Below are positions 17,490-25,462 of a stretch of DNA of 64,000 bases, piece after piece. Every line of letters begins with the position of its first letter. Within the stretch, counting starts at the first letter, position 1. The notes below the pieces were generated by a model that had not been told where the DNA came from, did not search any database, and was given only the letters and a program-made list of their open reading frames with translations. The stretch covers positions 1-64,000 of the forward strand of contig NZ_JAKUJZ010000003.1 in the NCBI RefSeq assembly GCF_022436675.1. Direction: 5' to 3'. This stretch comes from Rheinheimera hassiensis. Its GTDB lineage: Bacteria; Pseudomonadota; Gammaproteobacteria; Enterobacterales; Alteromonadaceae. A program made the translations under genes and the position numbers.

Positions 17490-17626
17490 TTTATGACAGA
17501 GCCTGTATCAGGAAAAATTACGCTAAGTTTATCATGCTATGGCTAATATGAAGCAGTGCTGCAAAAAAACCGCTACAATAGCCGCCATTGTAATCTGCCC
17601 GCTCAGGGCACACTTTTGGATACTGC

Positions 17627-18460
17627 ATGCTGGCTCTTGGAAAAGTTAACCGTTTAACGGTAAAAAAACAGGTTAAATTTGGCTTTTATCTGGATGGTTT
17701 AAGCTGGGGTGAAATTCTGCTGCCCAATAATGTGGCGCCGGCGGGTCTGGAGATTGGCCAGCAACTGGATGTATTTTTATATCTGGACTCAGAAGATCAG
17801 CTGATTGCAACAACTGAACAACCGAAAATTAAAGTGGGTGAAGTGGCCCAGTTACAAGTTATTGCCACCACTAAAGTGGGCGCTTTTGTTAATTGGGGTC
17901 TGAAAAAAGATCTATTGGTGCCTTTCAGTGAGCAGCAAATTCCGCTAAAAGAAGGCAATAAATACCTGCTGTACTGTTATGTCGACAACAGTAACCGCAT
18001 CGTTGCCTCCAGCAAACTCGACCGCCACTTACACAAAACCACGCCAGAGTATAATCCCGGTGATAAAGTCGACATTATTGTCAGTGAACAAACTGACATA
18101 GGCTATAAAGCTATCGTAAATTATCAGCACTGGGGCGTATTGTACAAAAATGAGGTATTTAAACCGCTGCGCCGGGGCGAAAAAATACAGGCTTTTATTG
18201 TTAAAGTACGCGACGATGGCAAAATTGACCTGCGTTTAAATGCCACTACTTATAAGCAAGCACTGGAACTTACAGAGCAGGTGCTGAAAAAACTGCAACA
18301 AAACGGTGGCAAGCTGGCATTAACAGATAAAAGTTCACCCGAGCTGATTTACGCTACCTTTGGCGTTAGCAAAAAAGCCTACAAGCAAGCTATTGGTACT
18401 TTATATAAAGATAAGAAAATTGTTATTCTGGAAGCAGGTATCATTCTGGTAAACAGTTAA
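17627..18460 (+). CDS. CvfB-like S1 RNA-binding protein
   Basis: A 277-residue protein built of S1-type OB folds with a C-terminal winged-helix-like segment, matching the CvfB/YitL family. The first S1-like unit starts at residue 1 (GKVNRLTVKKQVKFGFYL). A second (about 65-130) has VGEVAQLQVIATTKVGAFVNWG and PFSEQQIP. A third (about 140-210) carries VDIIVSEQTDIGYKAIV. The tail (ELIYATFGVSKKAYKQAIG, about 245-263) is the family's DNA/RNA-binding-like module. In Gram-positive bacteria CvfB affects virulence gene expression; in gammaproteobacteria its role is unknown. A terminator hairpin follows the stop codon at once. Confidence 0.88.
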   Translation: MLALGKVNRLTVKKQVKFGFYLDGLSWGEILLPNNVAPAGLEIGQQLDVFLYLDSEDQLIATTEQPKIKVGEVAQLQVIATTKVGAFVNWGLKKDLLVPFSEQQIPLKEGNKYLLYCYVDNSNRIVASSKLDRHLHKTTPEYNPGDKVDIIVSEQTDIGYKAIVNYQHWGVLYKNEVFKPLRRGEKIQAFIVKVRDDGKIDLRLNATTYKQALELTEQVLKKLQQNGGKLALTDKSSPELIYATFGVSKKAYKQAIGTLYKDKKIVILEAGIILVNS

Positions 18461-18482
18461 AAGGGCCGTAAGGCCCTTTTAA
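18459..18482. terminator. Terminator after the CvfB-like gene
   Basis: The perfect hairpin AAAAGGGCC-GTAA-GGCCCTTTT overlaps the stop codon of the plus-strand gene. It is symmetric (A-run and T-run) and lies 10 bp from the csbD stop, so it can serve both converging genes. Confidence 0.85.
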
Positions 18483-18492
18483 TCTGGTGGCA

Positions 18493-18684
18493 TTATTCTC
18501 TGAAGCGCTTAAACTCATCTTCGGCTTCTTCGCGGGTCATGCCATAATGTTCCTGCATTTTGCCGCAGAACTTTTCAAAGCGGCCATTTACTTCTGACAG
18601 ATCATCGTCAGTTAACTTGCCCCATTTTTCTTTAACAGAGCCTTTAACCTGACGCCATTTGCCTTCTGCAATATCACTATTCAT
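18493..18684 (-). CDS. CsbD family stress protein
   Basis: A 63-residue CsbD-like protein with the family pattern of an N-terminal MNSDIAEGKWRQVKGSVKEK and a downstream WGKLTDDDLSEVNGRFEKF. CsbD proteins are small, charged, abundant under stress and of unknown mechanism (general stress regulon in Bacillus). The ATG at 18684 is chosen because GGAG lies six bases before it. A GTG at 18696 sits on that ribosome-binding site. It appears monocistronic. Confidence 0.9.
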   Translation of the reverse strand: MNSDIAEGKWRQVKGSVKEKWGKLTDDDLSEVNGRFEKFCGKMQEHYGMTREEAEDEFKRFRE

Positions 18685-18799
18685 AATTTGCTCCACTGTT
18701 AGTTAACTACTAAACACTGCAAATACGTTTTAATTACTCAGTCGCGTATTGCAGTAGCAACTTTAATAAAGCAAGGCATATACCACAAATAAAAATAGA

Positions 18800-18828
18800 A
18801 ATAACACTATATTTTTCATAGTGTTATT
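18800..18828 (-). terminator. Probable terminator of the cfa operon
   Basis: An 11-bp perfect inverted repeat (AATAACACTAT / ATAGTGTTATT, 18800-18810 and 18818-18828) with a 7-nt loop. On the minus strand a T-rich tail follows. It lies between the cfa stop and the csbD promoter side. The stem is AT-rich, so strength is uncertain. Confidence 0.55.
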
Positions 18829-18917
18829 TATAGCCAAGATCGAGTTGTTAAATTGTATTTAATAAACGTAAGTAGCTTTTACCGGTATCATTGCAACTTT
18901 TTCCGGAATATAAACCG

Positions 18918-20159
18918 TTAAGCACTGCGGTTTTGCGGTTTGGATAAAACCAAATGCACAGCGCTGGTGGCTCGCTCTCTAAAGCCGCCCTCACAGTAGC
19001 AAAGGTAAAAGTGCCATAGTCGGACAAAGTTATCGTCATACCCCAGCTGATGTACCTTATCGCGGGCGTGCATAAAATTATCGCACCAGTCTCTTAACGT
19101 ACGGGCGTAATCAAAACCAATATCCTGCAGATGGCGTACAACCAGATCAGTTTTACGGCCAATAGCATCTGTCATCCGGCTGACCGAAGGTAAACAGCCA
19201 CCGGGAAACACATAACGTTTAATAAAATCTACCTCACGCACGTATTGGCTGTAGCGTTGATCAACGATAGTAATAGCCTGTAACACCATTAAACCGTCTG
19301 GTTTAAGCAGGCTGGCGCATTTTTCAAAATAAGTATCCAGATAGTCTTCGCCCACCGCTTCTATCATTTCTATCGACACTAACTTGTCATACTGGCCTGT
19401 AAGATCGCGGTAATCATTCAGCAACAGGGTTATTTGCTGCTGCAGCCCCAACACCTCAATACGGGCCTTGGCGTAGTCGTACTGCTGCTGTGATATGGTA
19501 GTAGTGGTAACTTTGCAGCCATAGTGCTGCGCAGCAAATATCGCCATACTGCCCCAGCCAGTGCCTATTTCAATCAGGTGATCGTCCGGCTTTAACTGTA
19601 ACTTTTCACAGATCATTTGCAGTTTATGCTGCTGTGCCTGCGCCAAATCGGCTGCAGCATCAGGATAAACAGCGCTGGAATACATCATGCTACTGTCTAA
19701 AAACAGCTGATACATGTCGTTACCCAGATCATAATGTGCCGCGATATTTTTTCTGGCTTGCTGTTTTGAATTACGGTTACGCCAGTTCAGTAGTTTCAAC
19801 AGCGGACGGCCTAAGCGGGTTATTGCTGAATCCAGCTTATCCAAAGTGGCAAGGTTAAGAGCAAAAATACGTACCAAAGCCGTTAAGTTGTCACAGCGCC
19901 ACCAACCGTAAATATAAGCTTCACCACCGCCAACTGAGCCGGCCATCACCATTTTCTGGTAAAAACCCGGATCCACAACGGTAATAACTGTTTTTAATTC
20001 GGCGTGTTCATCACCAAAGCGCAAGCGCTGGTTGCCTTCTACAACGGTAATATCGCCATGTTTTAGCTGGCTGATAAAGTCCAGTGCAAATTTGCGGCAT
20101 AAGCGGTCAAACCAGCTCAGATTATCAAACACTGAAGCTTCAGTAAGGCTCATGGTCAT
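18918..20159 (-). CDS. cfa: Cyclopropane-fatty-acyl-phospholipid synthase family protein
   Basis: A 413-residue SAM-dependent enzyme of the Cfa/CmaS family, which adds a methylene bridge to (or otherwise methylates) unsaturated acyl chains in membrane lipids. Evidence: LIEIGTGWGSMAIFAA (SAM-binding, about residues 195-210), KVTTTTISQQQYDYA, VSIEMIEAVGEDYLDTYF and FIKRYVFPGGCLPS. It is the last gene of a six-gene operon with photolyase and a FAD oxidoreductase and overlaps DUF1365 by 4 bp. In that context it is the paralogue tied to photo-oxidative stress and may not be the housekeeping Cfa. Confidence 0.9.
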   Translation of the reverse strand: MTMSLTEASVFDNLSWFDRLCRKFALDFISQLKHGDITVVEGNQRLRFGDEHAELKTVITVVDPGFYQKMVMAGSVGGGEAYIYGWWRCDNLTALVRIFALNLATLDKLDSAITRLGRPLLKLLNWRNRNSKQQARKNIAAHYDLGNDMYQLFLDSSMMYSSAVYPDAAADLAQAQQHKLQMICEKLQLKPDDHLIEIGTGWGSMAIFAAQHYGCKVTTTTISQQQYDYAKARIEVLGLQQQITLLLNDYRDLTGQYDKLVSIEMIEAVGEDYLDTYFEKCASLLKPDGLMVLQAITIVDQRYSQYVREVDFIKRYVFPGGCLPSVSRMTDAIGRKTDLVVRHLQDIGFDYARTLRDWCDNFMHARDKVHQLGYDDNFVRLWHFYLCYCEGGFRERATSAVHLVLSKPQNRSA

Positions 20160-20920
20160 GCATTTGTATCCTTCGTCTTGGGGTGGGCATGCACTGGTAC
20201 CCTTTTAAAATACAGTTTAACGGCATGCCAGTATATTCGTAGTACTACCTGTACGTTTTGCCATGGCTGGCGGATCAGCCATTTTCGCCGCCAGGCAGCG
20301 CTGAGCTCATGCCGGGTTAACGTGATCCAGGCACTGAAAATTTGTTTCCCGGCCTCAGTATTGCGAATGCTGCAATGTAAATGCTGAGCCGGAGTGCTGA
20401 TTTGCCAATGGTATTGCATATTCATTGGATGAAATGGAGATACGTGAAACGCTTTCTCGTGCACAAAATGATGCAACCCGGCATCCAAAGTGTGCAGCGG
20501 CATGGTCTGCAAATAATAATGCCGTTCATTCCAGGGCGTATTGGTTACTTCGGCCAACAAATAGCAAAAATGATCCTGTTCATCATAGCAGTAGTAAAGT
20601 GTTAACGGGCTGAAATACAGCCCCCAGTTAGCCAGTGGCGTCAATATATACACTTTTGCCGGAGTAGTGGTGCCGCCAAGCTCAGCGACTTTGCTACATA
20701 CGGCGCTGTATACACTGCCGCTGCCTGGAAGATAATCCTTGCGCCGAAAACTCAGCGCGCCAAAGCGTTCAAACGCAACACCACAGGCTTGCAAGGAAGT
20801 TTTATCCAGCATGCTGCAATCAAGCCAGTAATGCGCCAGCGGGTAGCTAAAGCCATACTCGCGCGGGGATACGCGCAAATGCCCTACTTCGCCCTGATAT
20901 ACCGCATGGCCAGAGTGCAT
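20156..20920 (-). CDS. DUF1365 family protein
   Basis: A 254-residue soluble protein of the DUF1365 family, recognised by GEVGHLRVSPREYGF-type N-terminal and NPLTLYYC-like (here SPLTLYYCYDE) blocks plus EVTNTPWNERHYYL and HVSPFHPMNMQYHW. It has no known enzymatic activity. It is almost always encoded between a FAD-dependent amine-oxidase-like protein and a Cfa-like methyltransferase, exactly as here, implying a joint role in modifying membrane fatty acids. It overlaps both neighbours (1 bp and 4 bp). Confidence 0.92.
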   Translation of the reverse strand: MHSGHAVYQGEVGHLRVSPREYGFSYPLAHYWLDCSMLDKTSLQACGVAFERFGALSFRRKDYLPGSGSVYSAVCSKVAELGGTTTPAKVYILTPLANWGLYFSPLTLYYCYDEQDHFCYLLAEVTNTPWNERHYYLQTMPLHTLDAGLHHFVHEKAFHVSPFHPMNMQYHWQISTPAQHLHCSIRNTEAGKQIFSAWITLTRHELSAAWRRKWLIRQPWQNVQVVLRIYWHAVKLYFKRVPVHAHPKTKDTNA

Positions 20921-22176
20921 TAATAATCCACACCTAATAACGCAGCAACCTCTACCGCGCTTCTGGCACCGTCTTCATGAAAGCCGTTATGCCAGTATGC
21001 ACCGCAATAATAGGTATGATTATGACCGCTGATTTTATGCCGCTGCTGCTGTGCGGCCAGAGTGTAATGGTTGTATACCGGATGATCGTACTGGAAAACA
21101 CGGATGATTTTAGCCGGGTCAATAGCCTGAGTATTATTCAGCGTGACACAAAATGTGACCGGTGCACTTATCCCTTGCAGTAAATTCATGTTGTAGGTAA
21201 GGGTAGCGCGATCATTTACATTAGCATCCAGATTATAATTCCAGGCAGCCCAGGCCCGCTCCCGTTTGGGTAGTAAGCGGGTGTCAGTATGCAGCACCAC
21301 TTCGTTCTGCTGGTAAGCTATACCACCTAGCACAGCGCGTTCTTCCTCTGTTGCGCTATCACCCAGCAACCGTAGCGCCTGGTCGCTGTGGCAGGCAAGT
21401 ATCAACTTGTCGTAGTGCTCAGTGCGCCCATCAGCAAAGCTTAATGTTACGCCGTGTTCACCGCGCGAAACAGCACTAATCTGCTGTTGTAGTTTTACTT
21501 TTTCGTGCCCCAGTTTTGCCAGTAGAGCCTGCACATAGCTTCTGGAACCACCTTTTATTACCGACCACTGCGGCCTGTCAGTAATATTTAGCAAACCATG
21601 ATTATTAAAAAACCGCAGAAAAAAACGCACCGGAAAGGCCGGCATATCCGCCAGGCCAGCCGACCAGATGGCAGCGCCCATCGGCATTAAGTAGTTATCA
21701 CGAATGCCATTACCAAAATCATGTTTCAGTAAAAAATCACCCAGGGCCAGATCCAGATCGGCATCATTAGCCGCCAACAAGCGCTTACCCAACTTATTAA
21801 AGCGCATAATGTCACTAAGCATTAGCCAGAACGATGGCCGTAACACATTGCGGCGCTGGGCAAATAAACTGGCCAGGGTGTTGCCGTTGTATTCCAGATC
21901 CTGCGCGCTGTTTTTTACTGAAAAGCTCATTGTGGTGTGCTCAAAATCTACACCCAGCTCAGCAATAAAACGGTTAAATATTGGGTAAGTCCAGTTATTG
22001 AACACAATAAAACCGGTATCAATAGCATACGACTTACCCGCAACTTCAACGTCTGTTGTTGCTGTGTGACCACCCAGGTAATCGTTCGCTTCCAGTACCG
22101 TCACATCATGCTTTTGCTGCAACAGATACCACGCCATCATGCCCGAAATACCACCACCCACTACCGCTATGCGCAT
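20920..22176 (-). CDS. FAD-dependent amine-oxidase-like oxidoreductase
   Basis: A 418-residue flavoprotein. The N-terminal Rossmann motif VVGGGISGMMAWYLL (residues 5-19) is followed by VLEANDYLGGHTAT and an IDTGFIVFNNWTYP block. The C-terminal YYCGAYWHNGFHEDGARSA is typical of the NAD(P)-binding/amine oxidase group found with DUF1365 and Cfa. The substrate is not known, but operon context suggests unsaturated fatty acyl chains. The stop and the next start share one base (TGATG-type coupling). No signal peptide is seen. Confidence 0.9.
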   Translation of the reverse strand: MRIAVVGGGISGMMAWYLLQQKHDVTVLEANDYLGGHTATTDVEVAGKSYAIDTGFIVFNNWTYPIFNRFIAELGVDFEHTTMSFSVKNSAQDLEYNGNTLASLFAQRRNVLRPSFWLMLSDIMRFNKLGKRLLAANDADLDLALGDFLLKHDFGNGIRDNYLMPMGAAIWSAGLADMPAFPVRFFLRFFNNHGLLNITDRPQWSVIKGGSRSYVQALLAKLGHEKVKLQQQISAVSRGEHGVTLSFADGRTEHYDKLILACHSDQALRLLGDSATEEERAVLGGIAYQQNEVVLHTDTRLLPKRERAWAAWNYNLDANVNDRATLTYNMNLLQGISAPVTFCVTLNNTQAIDPAKIIRVFQYDHPVYNHYTLAAQQQRHKISGHNHTYYCGAYWHNGFHEDGARSAVEVAALLGVDY

Positions 22177-22211
22177 ACTGCTCCCTTATACCACTCTATC
22201 TTTTGGCTAAA

Positions 22212-22655
22212 TTACTGCCCGTTGGCCATACGTTGTTTTACTTTAGTGGTTAACCAGCCAATAACCGGTAAGTGCCGGTATACCATTTCGCTTAAATCGT
22301 AGTAATCTCGGTGATAAACAATCAGCCCGTCCTGCCAGCGCAATACACTGCAACCGTGTACTATTATGGTTTTACCTTTACCAATTGCCGGGTGGCTAAA
22401 CTGCATTTGCCAGCTGAGAAACCCATGCTCACCCTGCTCCATTTGCTGTAAGCCAGTAAATTCGCAGTGCTGCAAACGGGCGTAGGCATGATCAAAATAC
22501 TCTGTCAGCGCGCTGCGGCCATGTAGCTCATGTACCGGGTCAATAAAGTTGACGTCAGCATGATACAACTGCTGCAATTTCTGCATATTCTGGCTGGACA
22601 AACCATTATAAAACGCCAGAAATTGTTCAAAGCGTGGAGCTGCTGCAGTATTCAT
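22212..22655 (-). CDS. NTF2-like (SnoaL-type) protein
   Basis: A 147-residue single-domain protein of the NTF2/SnoaL-like fold. The family pattern is FLAFYNGLSSQNMQKLQQLY, then DVNFIDPVHELHGRSAL with the conserved FxDPV, and a C-terminal YHRDYYDLSEMVYRHLP. No function is assigned, though the same small protein recurs in photolyase/DUF1365/Cfa operons of Vibrio and Shewanella. It overlaps phrB by 4 bp (ATGA), so translation is likely coupled. Confidence 0.85.
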   Translation of the reverse strand: MNTAAAPRFEQFLAFYNGLSSQNMQKLQQLYHADVNFIDPVHELHGRSALTEYFDHAYARLQHCEFTGLQQMEQGEHGFLSWQMQFSHPAIGKGKTIIVHGCSVLRWQDGLIVYHRDYYDLSEMVYRHLPVIGWLTTKVKQRMANGQ

Positions 22656-24073
22656 GCTTTTTTCTTTACCTCTGCAAAAAGCGCTAATGTGTGTTTACGT
22701 GCTGCACCGTGATCAACAACCGGCGCCGGATAATCGTTAGTAATCCCAGCCCCATGTGGCCAATGTACAGCTTTACCTTGCAGCTTACTTAGCTGTGGCA
22801 CATAGAAACGGATAAAGTCACCCTTTGGATCAAACTTTTCACTCTGGCTGACCGGATTAAAAATACGAAAATAAGGCGCAGCATCGGTACCGGTAGATGC
22901 GGCCCATTGCCAGCCGCCATTATTCGCCGCAAAGTCACCGTCAATCAGCTTTGACATAAAGTATCGCTCGCCCCAGCGCCAGTCGATGTGTAGATCTTTT
23001 ACCAGAAAGCTGGCGGTGATCATGCGCAGGCGGTTATGCATCCAGCCGGTTTGGTTTAACTGGCGCATCGCCGCATCAACAATCGGATACCCGGTCATAC
23101 CATCACACCAGGCTTTAAACAGCGAAGGGTTATTACTCCAGCGAATAGCGGCGGTTTCAGCCTGAAATGGCTGATGTTTTATTAAATCGGGATAAGCCTG
23201 CAAAATGTGTTTATAAAACTCACGCCAGATAAGCTCAGACAACCAGACTTCCGCACCGCTTTTATCCTGCTGCCAGCTGTCGGCGGCTTCCAGTTGCAAA
23301 CGTGCTACGCACTGCGCCGCAGAAACAACACCTGTTGCCAGATAAGCCGACAGTTTGGATGTGCCTTCTATGGCTGGAAAATCGCGGGCTGTTTGATAGT
23401 CTTGCACTTTCTCGCGGCAAAAGGCTCGCATTAGCTGCAATACGTCACTCTCTGCTACCGGCCACTCTGCAGAGCTGTTATCGCCGGCTTTTAACGGCGG
23501 AAAATCCGGCAACTTAAGCTCAACTTGCACCACTGGTTTAGGCCGGGCGTAACAGTTGACGCCTTGCTGCTTTAACTGCGCCAGCCAGCTACGCTTAAAC
23601 GGGGTAAACACCTTGTAGATATCACCCTGCTGAGTACGCACAGAGCCCGGAGGCATAATGCACTGCGTGTCAAAGCGGATAAATTGGCCATTTAACGCTA
23701 GTACAGCTTGCTCAACCGCGGCATCACGCTGCTGCTCGCGCAGTTCATATTCACTTTGCCCAAATACTTTTAATAAAAAATGCTGCCCCAGCTGATTAAA
23801 CACAGCGGGTATTTGCTGGTAACTGCTGCCTTCTAAGGCTAATAAAGGGATATTAAGCGTTGCCAGCTCTTGTTGTAGTTGCTTAACCCGCCGGCGAATA
23901 AGATCCTGCTTAATTGGCGCCATATCATGTAATTGCCAGGTTTTCGGCGTGGCAATATACAAAGCAATAACCCCGGCACCGGTTCTGGCGGCATCTTCGG
24001 TTGCACTGCTAAGCACTGCATTATCAAAACTACGTAAATCGTTGCGTAACCACACCACATTTAACTGCTGCAT
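22652..24073 (-). CDS. phrB: Deoxyribodipyrimidine photolyase
   Basis: A 473-residue CPD photolyase using FAD and an antenna chromophore to split cyclobutane pyrimidine dimers in blue light. N-terminal NVVWLRNDLRSFDNAVL (about residues 4-20) marks the alpha/beta antenna domain. The C-terminal FAD domain has SELIWREFYKHIL, TGYPIVDAAMRQLNQTGWMHNRLRM, KDLHIDWRWGERYF and NNGGWQWAASTGTDAAPYFRIFNP. The length equals E. coli PhrB (472). It belongs to a six-gene operon under a possible ECF-type promoter, linking it to light or singlet-oxygen stress. Confidence 0.96.
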   Translation of the reverse strand: MQQLNVVWLRNDLRSFDNAVLSSATEDAARTGAGVIALYIATPKTWQLHDMAPIKQDLIRRRVKQLQQELATLNIPLLALEGSSYQQIPAVFNQLGQHFLLKVFGQSEYELREQQRDAAVEQAVLALNGQFIRFDTQCIMPPGSVRTQQGDIYKVFTPFKRSWLAQLKQQGVNCYARPKPVVQVELKLPDFPPLKAGDNSSAEWPVAESDVLQLMRAFCREKVQDYQTARDFPAIEGTSKLSAYLATGVVSAAQCVARLQLEAADSWQQDKSGAEVWLSELIWREFYKHILQAYPDLIKHQPFQAETAAIRWSNNPSLFKAWCDGMTGYPIVDAAMRQLNQTGWMHNRLRMITASFLVKDLHIDWRWGERYFMSKLIDGDFAANNGGWQWAASTGTDAAPYFRIFNPVSQSEKFDPKGDFIRFYVPQLSKLQGKAVHWPHGAGITNDYPAPVVDHGAARKHTLALFAEVKKKA

Positions 24074-24074
24074 A

Positions 24075-25016
24075 TCAGGCCCTCAGCCCAAGGTTTTCCG
24101 GATAAGGTGAAAAGTAGCGCTGGGCGCTGATATAAGCATTAGGGTATTGCTTTAAATGATGCTGCAACAAAGTCAGTGGTGCCATTAGCGGCACAAAGCC
24201 CTGGCGGTAGCGATGGATTAGCTCAGACAGCTCTTGCTTTGCTGCTGCCGTTAAACCATGTTTTAAAAAGCCCTGCAAATGCTGCAGCACATTGGTATGT
24301 TGCTTACGGGTAGCGATATTTTTCAATGCCTGCATTAAATCCTGCAGATAACGCTGTTGTAATTCCTGCGCTGAAAATAGTTTAGCCTGGGCAACCAGCC
24401 GGCCTAATTCGCGGTATGCCACCGGGCTATGCGCCATAACAAGAAATTTATAACGGCTGTGAAAGGCGACCAGCTTACCGGCAGAAAAACCGTCTTGCAT
24501 ACTCTGCTGATAGTCGTAGCAGCTAAATACGCGGCAGATAAAATTTTCTTTTAGTGCCGCATCAAATAAACGGCCATCTTCTTCTACCGGCAACCAGGGA
24601 TAGTGCTGCATCAGTTGGCGGGTATAAAGGCCTACACCCAGCTTGCCAAGCTGCTGGCCTGCAGCATCAAATAACCTTACCCGCTCCATGCCACAACTGG
24701 GTGATTTGGCACAGACGATATAACCACAAAGATCTGCTAACTCAGGCAGCTTTTTCGCGGTAAAGTCCAGCATGGCTGCGGTATGATCAATGGTACTATT
24801 ATCACTTTGCACCAGATGAACATTGTGGCCGTCGTCTAATTGCAGCCTTATTGCCGGACGCGGGGAGCCCATGCCAATAGCCATTTCCGGGCATATTGCT
24901 ACATATTCAACTAAAGGTGCCAGTTGCTGTAAACAAAAAGCCGATGCTTTATGTCCGCCATCGTAGCGTACTTTATCACCCAGCACGCAGGCACTGATCC
25001 CTACTTTTATCGTCAT
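24075..25016 (-). CDS. DUF523-DUF1722 protein (YbgA-like)
   Basis: A 313-residue fusion of DUF523 (residues 1-150: VGISACVLGDKVRYDGGHK, CPEMAIGMGSPRPAIRL, CAKSPSCGMERV) and DUF1722 (about 185-305: LVAFHSRYKFLVMAHSP, HVLQHLQGFLKHGL-like). The cysteines in ISACV, ICPE and SPSCG suggest metal or cluster binding. E. coli YbgA, the DUF1722 part, is also next to phr, so the link to photolyase is conserved. It is first in the phrB-cfa operon, one base before phrB. Biochemical function is unknown. Confidence 0.92.
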   Translation of the reverse strand: MTIKVGISACVLGDKVRYDGGHKASAFCLQQLAPLVEYVAICPEMAIGMGSPRPAIRLQLDDGHNVHLVQSDNSTIDHTAAMLDFTAKKLPELADLCGYIVCAKSPSCGMERVRLFDAAGQQLGKLGVGLYTRQLMQHYPWLPVEEDGRLFDAALKENFICRVFSCYDYQQSMQDGFSAGKLVAFHSRYKFLVMAHSPVAYRELGRLVAQAKLFSAQELQQRYLQDLMQALKNIATRKQHTNVLQHLQGFLKHGLTAAAKQELSELIHRYRQGFVPLMAPLTLLQHHLKQYPNAYISAQRYFSPYPENLGLRA

Positions 25017-25044
25017 AATATTACCGTTTAATTCAAGCCAATAT

Positions 25045-25074
25045 TAATTACAGCAGGCAAAACAATTTGGATCG
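25045..25074 (-). promoter_or_regulatory. Candidate ECF (RpoE/ChrR-type) promoter of the phrB operon
   Basis: On the minus strand CGATCC (complement of 25069-25074) is followed after exactly 18 bp by TAATTA (25045-25050), about 30 bp before the first gene. This resembles the TGATCC-N18-TAAGA type described for singlet-oxygen sigma factors controlled by ChrR. Similar operons elsewhere are in that regulon. No rpoE-chrR pair is in the window. Confidence 0.45.
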
Positions 25075-25105
25075 GAAAATTTTAGCCGCGCAGTGTTACA
25101 TGCAT

Positions 25106-25138
25106 AAAAAAACGGCAAGTTGCCTGCGCAACTTGCCG
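25106..25138 (-). terminator. Terminator after ihfA
   Basis: On the minus strand a 10-bp stem CGGCAAGTTG / CAACTTGCCG with a 6-nt loop is followed by seven T. It lies 26 bp beyond the ihfA stop codon and ends the pheST-ihfA unit. Confidence 0.9.
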
Positions 25139-25163
25139 CTTTGTTATTCACAATAACAATAGC

Positions 25164-25460
25164 TTATTTTTTGCTGGTGCCAACCTCGACACGGGATTTT
25201 AGCTTTTGTCCCGGCCGGAAAGTCACAACACAACGGGCAGAGATAGGAATATCCTCACCCGTTTTTGGATTACGGCCAGGGCGCTGATTTTTAACCCGTA
25301 AGTCAAAATTGCCAAAGCCTGATAACTTAACCTGATCCCCCGCTTCCAGAGCTGCGCGGATCTCTTCAAAAAAAGCTTCCACTATTAATTTGGCATCGCG
25401 TTTGCTAACACCAAATTTTGTAAACAGACGTTCTGCTAAATCGGCTTTGGTAAGCGCCAT
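25164..25460 (-). CDS. ihfA: Integration host factor subunit alpha
   Basis: A 98-residue HU/IHF-family DNA-bending subunit, partner of IhfB. Evidence: [13 protein letters not shown] at the start, the dimer core [25 protein letters not shown] (in two blocks; residues about 44-68) with the Pro65-type intercalating residue in the arm, and [19 protein letters not shown] at the end. It sits 2 bp after pheT, the conserved pheS-pheT-ihfA order of gammaproteobacteria. IHF is also relevant to integron and phage recombination. Confidence 0.97.
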   Translation of the reverse strand: MALTKADLAERLFTKFGVSKRDAKLIVEAFFEEIRAALEAGDQVKLSGFGNFDLRVKNQRPGRNPKTGEDIPISARCVVTFRPGQKLKSRVEVGTSKK

Positions 25461-25462
25461 TC

